Positions 6,221 through 8,909 of a stretch of DNA of 8,909 bases are shown here, in pieces. A program made the position numbers and the translations under genes. How positions within the stretch are numbered: position 1 is the first letter of the stretch; each line of letters opens with the position of its first letter. The DNA comes from Myxococcales bacterium (GTDB lineage: Bacteria; Myxococcota; Bradymonadia; UBA7976; UBA1532), in assembly GCA_020430675.1 (NCBI GenBank), contig JAGQJJ010000113.1, positions 1 to 8,909 on the forward strand, written 5' to 3'. The notes beneath the pieces are model-generated. The model did no database searches, was not told where the DNA came from, and saw only the letters and a program-made list of their open reading frames with translations.

Positions 6221-7707
6221 AGCGCATGACGCTCGCCGCGCTGTTTGCGCTCGCATTGGGGCTTGGCGGCTGCTCGCTCACGCTTGATCTCGAAGATGAG
6301 TGCGACGTCAACGGCGACTGCTCCGGCGGCCTCGTCTGCTGCGAGAACCTCTGCGTCGAGGCGGGCTCGTGCGGTGGCGGCGGCGGCCAGGGCGGCGGTG
6401 TGCCCACCGAGCGGCCGGCCGACTGCAACCATATCTATGGCGTGCCCGAGGCCAACATCTACGACGACAACACGGTGCTGCTCGGCATGATGATGCCCAC
6501 CACGGGCGACCTGGGCGCGGTGGGGCTGGCCATCGAGCGCGCGGCCGCGCTGGCCGCCGAAGAGATCAACGGCTCGGGTGGGCCCGGCGAGGGCCGCCGC
6601 TTCGGCATCATCGCCTGCGACACCAAGACCGACCCGGCGGTGGCCATCACCAACGCGACCTGGCTCATCGGTCAGGCCCATGTGCCGGCCATCATCGGCC
6701 CGGCGACCAGCACCAATACCATCCGCACCTTCAACGAGGTGGCCAAGGCCGCCGGGGTGGTGCTCATCAGCCCCTCGGCGACCAGCCCCGAGATCTCGGA
6801 CCTGCCCGACGACGACCTGCTCTGGCGCACCGTGCCTTCGGACGCCATCCAGGGGCTCGCCATCGTGGCCCATGTCGGCGCGCTCAACTACAACAAGGTG
6901 GCGGTGATCTACCGCGACGATGCTTATGGCACCGGCCTCTTCAACGCGATTCAGTTCCCGCTCTGCGACCTCGACGCCTGCGGCCCCGATCGTTTCCTGG
7001 GGCGCCGCTTTACCGCCGACGAAGACGGCAACATCGACGGCACCGCGGTCAACGACATCATCACCGAGCTGCAAGGCTTCGAGCCCGATGTGATCGTGCT
7101 GATCAGCTTCGTCAAGGCGGGCACCACCATCCTCAACAACGCCGCGCGCAACGGCTTCGCCACCACCCCGATCGTGCTGGCCGACGGCATGCGCGACAAA
7201 GAGGTGCTGATGGGCGTGGGCAGCGTCGAGCTGTTGCGCAGCATCATCGGCACCGCGGCCGCCTCGCCCGACGGCGCCGTCTACCAGGTCTTCGCCAACG
7301 CCTACCGCGCCAAGTACGGCGAAGACCCCGGCGTCTACAACGCGCAGGCCTACGACGCGATGTACCTGTTGGCGCTGGCCATCGGCAGCATCGGCGAGGG
7401 CGAGGTCACCGGCGCGGCGATCGCCGCCGGCCTCAAGCGCATGAACCGCGGCGAGAAGGTGCTGGCCCGCGCCAATGACTGGAACAAGGGCCTGCGCACG
7501 CTCACCGAGGCCGCCGGCGCGACGATCGACTTCGAGGGGGCCTCGGGCCCGCTCAACTTCGACAATACGAAGGGCGAGGCGCCGGGCAATATCGAGGGGT
7601 GGTACTTTGACATCGACGCGATGGATGTCTCCTCTTTGGGGGTGATCTATGCGGCCGATGGCACCTACACTCCATTCGATCCGCCCCATGCCGACCCGAT
7701 GAACTGA
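6217..7707 (+). CDS. Lipoprotein with six-cysteine module and branched-chain amino acid type binding domain (Peripla_BP_6-like)
   Basis: 496 residues, start TTG. That start gives MKRMT, supplying the positive charges a signal peptide needs; the ATG at 6226 would give an uncharged MTLAAL. The lipobox is LGGC, with C19 as anchor. Residues 29-52 hold six cysteines spaced C-x5-C-x5-CC-x3-C-x5-C, followed by a Gly-rich linker. From about residue 85 a LivJ-type periplasmic-binding fold begins: LLGMMMPTTGDLGAVG, an AAALAAEEIN helix, IIACDTKTDPAVAI, IIGPATST (to 166) and LISPSATSP (to 191, with S185/S187/T189 in the usual ligand-contact loop), then KVAVIYRDDAYGTGLF. Such domains bind amino acids, amides or similar small ligands in ABC uptake or as sensors. 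No permease or ATPase gene is adjacent; the neighbours are a TPR-like protein (4-base overlap) and a kinase 13 bases downstream. A sensor role is inferred; a solitary uptake protein is the alternative. Confidence 0.88.
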   Translation: MKRMTLAALFALALGLGGCSLTLDLEDECDVNGDCSGGLVCCENLCVEAGSCGGGGGQGGGVPTERPADCNHIYGVPEANIYDDNTVLLGMMMPTTGDLGAVGLAIERAAALAAEEINGSGGPGEGRRFGIIACDTKTDPAVAITNATWLIGQAHVPAIIGPATSTNTIRTFNEVAKAAGVVLISPSATSPEISDLPDDDLLWRTVPSDAIQGLAIVAHVGALNYNKVAVIYRDDAYGTGLFNAIQFPLCDLDACGPDRFLGRRFTADEDGNIDGTAVNDIITELQGFEPDVIVLISFVKAGTTILNNAARNGFATTPIVLADGMRDKEVLMGVGSVELLRSIIGTAAASPDGAVYQVFANAYRAKYGEDPGVYNAQAYDAMYLLALAIGSIGEGEVTGAAIAAGLKRMNRGEKVLARANDWNKGLRTLTEAAGATIDFEGASGPLNFDNTKGEAPGNIEGWYFDIDAMDVSSLGVIYAADGTYTPFDPPHADPMN

Positions 7708-7720
7708 GCGATCCGACCCG

Positions 7721-8909
7721 ATGGCCTGGCTCTGTCCTCACTGCCGCACCCGCTTCACCGAACCGCAGGAGCGGTGCCCGCACGACAAGCGCAAGCTCGT
7801 GCCCGACCTCAGCGGGCAGGAGATCGGCGATCGTTACACCCTGCGCGAGTTGCTCGGCGTGGGCGGCATGGACAGCTCGGTGTGGATGGCGTGGCAGACG
7901 TCGACGCACCGCAGCGTGGCCATCAAGATCCTGCCGCCAGTGGAAGGCGACGCCGCCGAGCGCTTCGCTCGCGGGGCGCGCATCGCGTCGAACCTGAACC
8001 ACCCGAACATCACCGTGGTGCACGACTACGGCCGCACGGTCAAAGGCGAGCTGTACCTGGTGATGGAGCTGCTCGAAGGCACCACGCTGTATCGGGCCTT
8101 GCGCAAGCAGCCGTTTGGCCTCGACCGCACGGTGCACGTCGTCGATCAGGTGCTGCGCGCGTTGGGCCACGCCCACCGCCGCGGCGTGGTGCACCGCGAC
8201 ATCAAGCCTTCCAACATCCTGGTCGGCAGCGAGAGCCTGATCAAGATCGGCGACTTCGGCATCGCCCGCTTCATCGAAGACCCGCCCGAGAGCTGGTCGG
8301 TGGATGGCGACCTGCCGAACAACGAGATCACCACCACGCGGCAGCTTTGCGGCACGCCGCAATACATGGCGCCCGAGCAGATCGGCTTCGGCAATATCGA
8401 CCACCGCGCCGACCTGTACGCGGTGGGCGTCGCCACCTTCCGCATCCTCACCGGCCGATTCCCCTTCCAGGGCACGGCGCACGAGCAGTTCCGCCATCAC
8501 CTTCAGAGCGCGCCGCCCTCGGTGCGCGAGGTGCGGCCCGACCTCGACGTGCCGCCCGAGATCGACGCCTGGATTCAGCGGGCGATGGAGAAGAAGGCCG
8601 ACAAGCGCTTCGCCAGCGCCGAAGAGATGCGCACCGCGCTGCGGCAGATCCGCCGGCGGCTGGGCATCGCGGGCGCCGAGATGGAAGACTCGTCGGGCAC
8701 CTCGGCGCCGATCAGCAGCCGCTCTGCGGCCTCGTGGGCCGGTGAAGCCGCCAGTCGCAATACCGAGTCATTCCGGCCGGCCGAGCAGCCACGGCGCCGC
8801 GGGGTGATCTACGTCGCCATCGGCGCGCTGCTCCTCTTCGCCGGCATCGTCGCGTGGCTGCTGCGGCCCGTGCCGCCCCCGACGGTGGTCATCCGGCCCG
8901 CGGCCAGCA
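7721..8909 (+). CDS. Transmembrane Ser/Thr protein kinase, Hanks type (3'-partial)
   Basis: 396 residues are visible and the frame is open at the right edge. The start is well fixed: an in-frame TGA lies at 7700-7702 and ATG 7721 is the first start codon after it, although there is no clear ribosome binding site, suggesting coupling to the gene 13 bases upstream. Order: a small zinc-ribbon-like CPHC (5-8) ... CPHD (19-22); kinase domain ~37-320 with glycine loop GVGGMDSSV (46-54), AIK (K69), HRDIKPSN (D160, K162, N165), DFG (178-180) and APE (217-219); a Ser/Ala-rich linker; RRR (358-360); one membrane segment (~362-381); and a Pro-rich start of an outside domain. The catalytic and metal-binding residues are intact. 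Odd points: the third glycine of the loop is Asp, the alpha-C glutamate position is Gly (RFARGAR, G85), and the DFG-APE segment is long (~41 residues) with TTT before CGTPQYMAPE. It phosphorylates unknown targets in the cytoplasm. Confidence 0.92.
   Translation, partial: MAWLCPHCRTRFTEPQERCPHDKRKLVPDLSGQEIGDRYTLRELLGVGGMDSSVWMAWQTSTHRSVAIKILPPVEGDAAERFARGARIASNLNHPNITVVHDYGRTVKGELYLVMELLEGTTLYRALRKQPFGLDRTVHVVDQVLRALGHAHRRGVVHRDIKPSNILVGSESLIKIGDFGIARFIEDPPESWSVDGDLPNNEITTTRQLCGTPQYMAPEQIGFGNIDHRADLYAVGVATFRILTGRFPFQGTAHEQFRHHLQSAPPSVREVRPDLDVPPEIDAWIQRAMEKKADKRFASAEEMRTALRQIRRRLGIAGAEMEDSSGTSAPISSRSAASWAGEAASRNTESFRPAEQPRRRGVIYVAIGALLLFAGIVAWLLRPVPPPTVVIRPAAS

Noticed and set aside
5977..7689. 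570-residue open frame on the - strand opposite the binding lipoprotein
   Set aside because: It is an antisense shadow in GC-rich DNA; the + strand encodes a clear ligand-binding lipoprotein and the minus frame has no recognisable domain.
7774..8745. 323-residue + strand open frame inside the kinase gene
   Set aside because: Its product is Arg/Pro/Ala-rich and without motifs; the real kinase frame from 7721 has every Hanks motif and is merely unclosed at the window edge.
1..8909. tRNA/rRNA genes, CRISPR arrays, insertion sequences or attachment sites
   Set aside because: No tRNA-like cloverleaf, spaced direct repeats, transposase motifs or terminal inverted repeats were seen; nearly all of the window is accounted for by coding sequence.

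Overview
The window is GC-rich and densely coded. It looks like a chromosome segment from a Myxococcota or Bradymonadales type bacterium (the old deltaproteobacteria). This placement is inferred from three traits: lipoproteins with Asp/Ala/Pro-rich linkers or cysteine-rich modules, a Hanks-type Ser/Thr kinase with a CPxC...CPxD amino end, and tightly overlapping genes. There are six complete or near-complete genes plus a kinase gene that runs off the right edge. I see no mobile elements, CRISPR, rRNA or tRNA genes, and the only non-coding stretch of note is the 197-base divergent region at 5259-5455.

Left block (1-3110, + strand): three genes joined by 1-base and 4-base overlaps form one translationally coupled operon. 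They encode the carboxyl end of a GCS2-like carboxylate-amine ligase with two CBS domains (5' end outside the window), a zinc-dependent aspartoacylase/succinylglutamate desuccinylase family hydrolase with its ligands intact, and a Rieske non-heme iron oxygenase with all iron ligands intact. An amide-forming enzyme, an amide-cleaving enzyme and an oxygenase together suggest an uncharacterised small-molecule pathway.

Middle (3120-5258, - strand): a convergent gene encodes a 712-residue secreted lipoprotein with an alpha/beta-hydrolase signature (GISQG).

Right block (5390-8909, + strand): a promoter with a 17-base spacer drives a signal-peptide/TPR-like membrane protein. A 4-base overlap links this to a TTG-initiated lipoprotein that joins a six-cysteine knottin-like module to a LivJ-type ligand-binding domain. 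Thirteen bases further on is a transmembrane Ser/Thr kinase with an altered glycine loop and no alpha-C glutamate. There is no ABC permease or ATPase beside the binding protein in the window, so the block reads more like an envelope sensing module than a transporter. Two 12-base palindromes built from the same half-site sit in the divergent region and may be operators.
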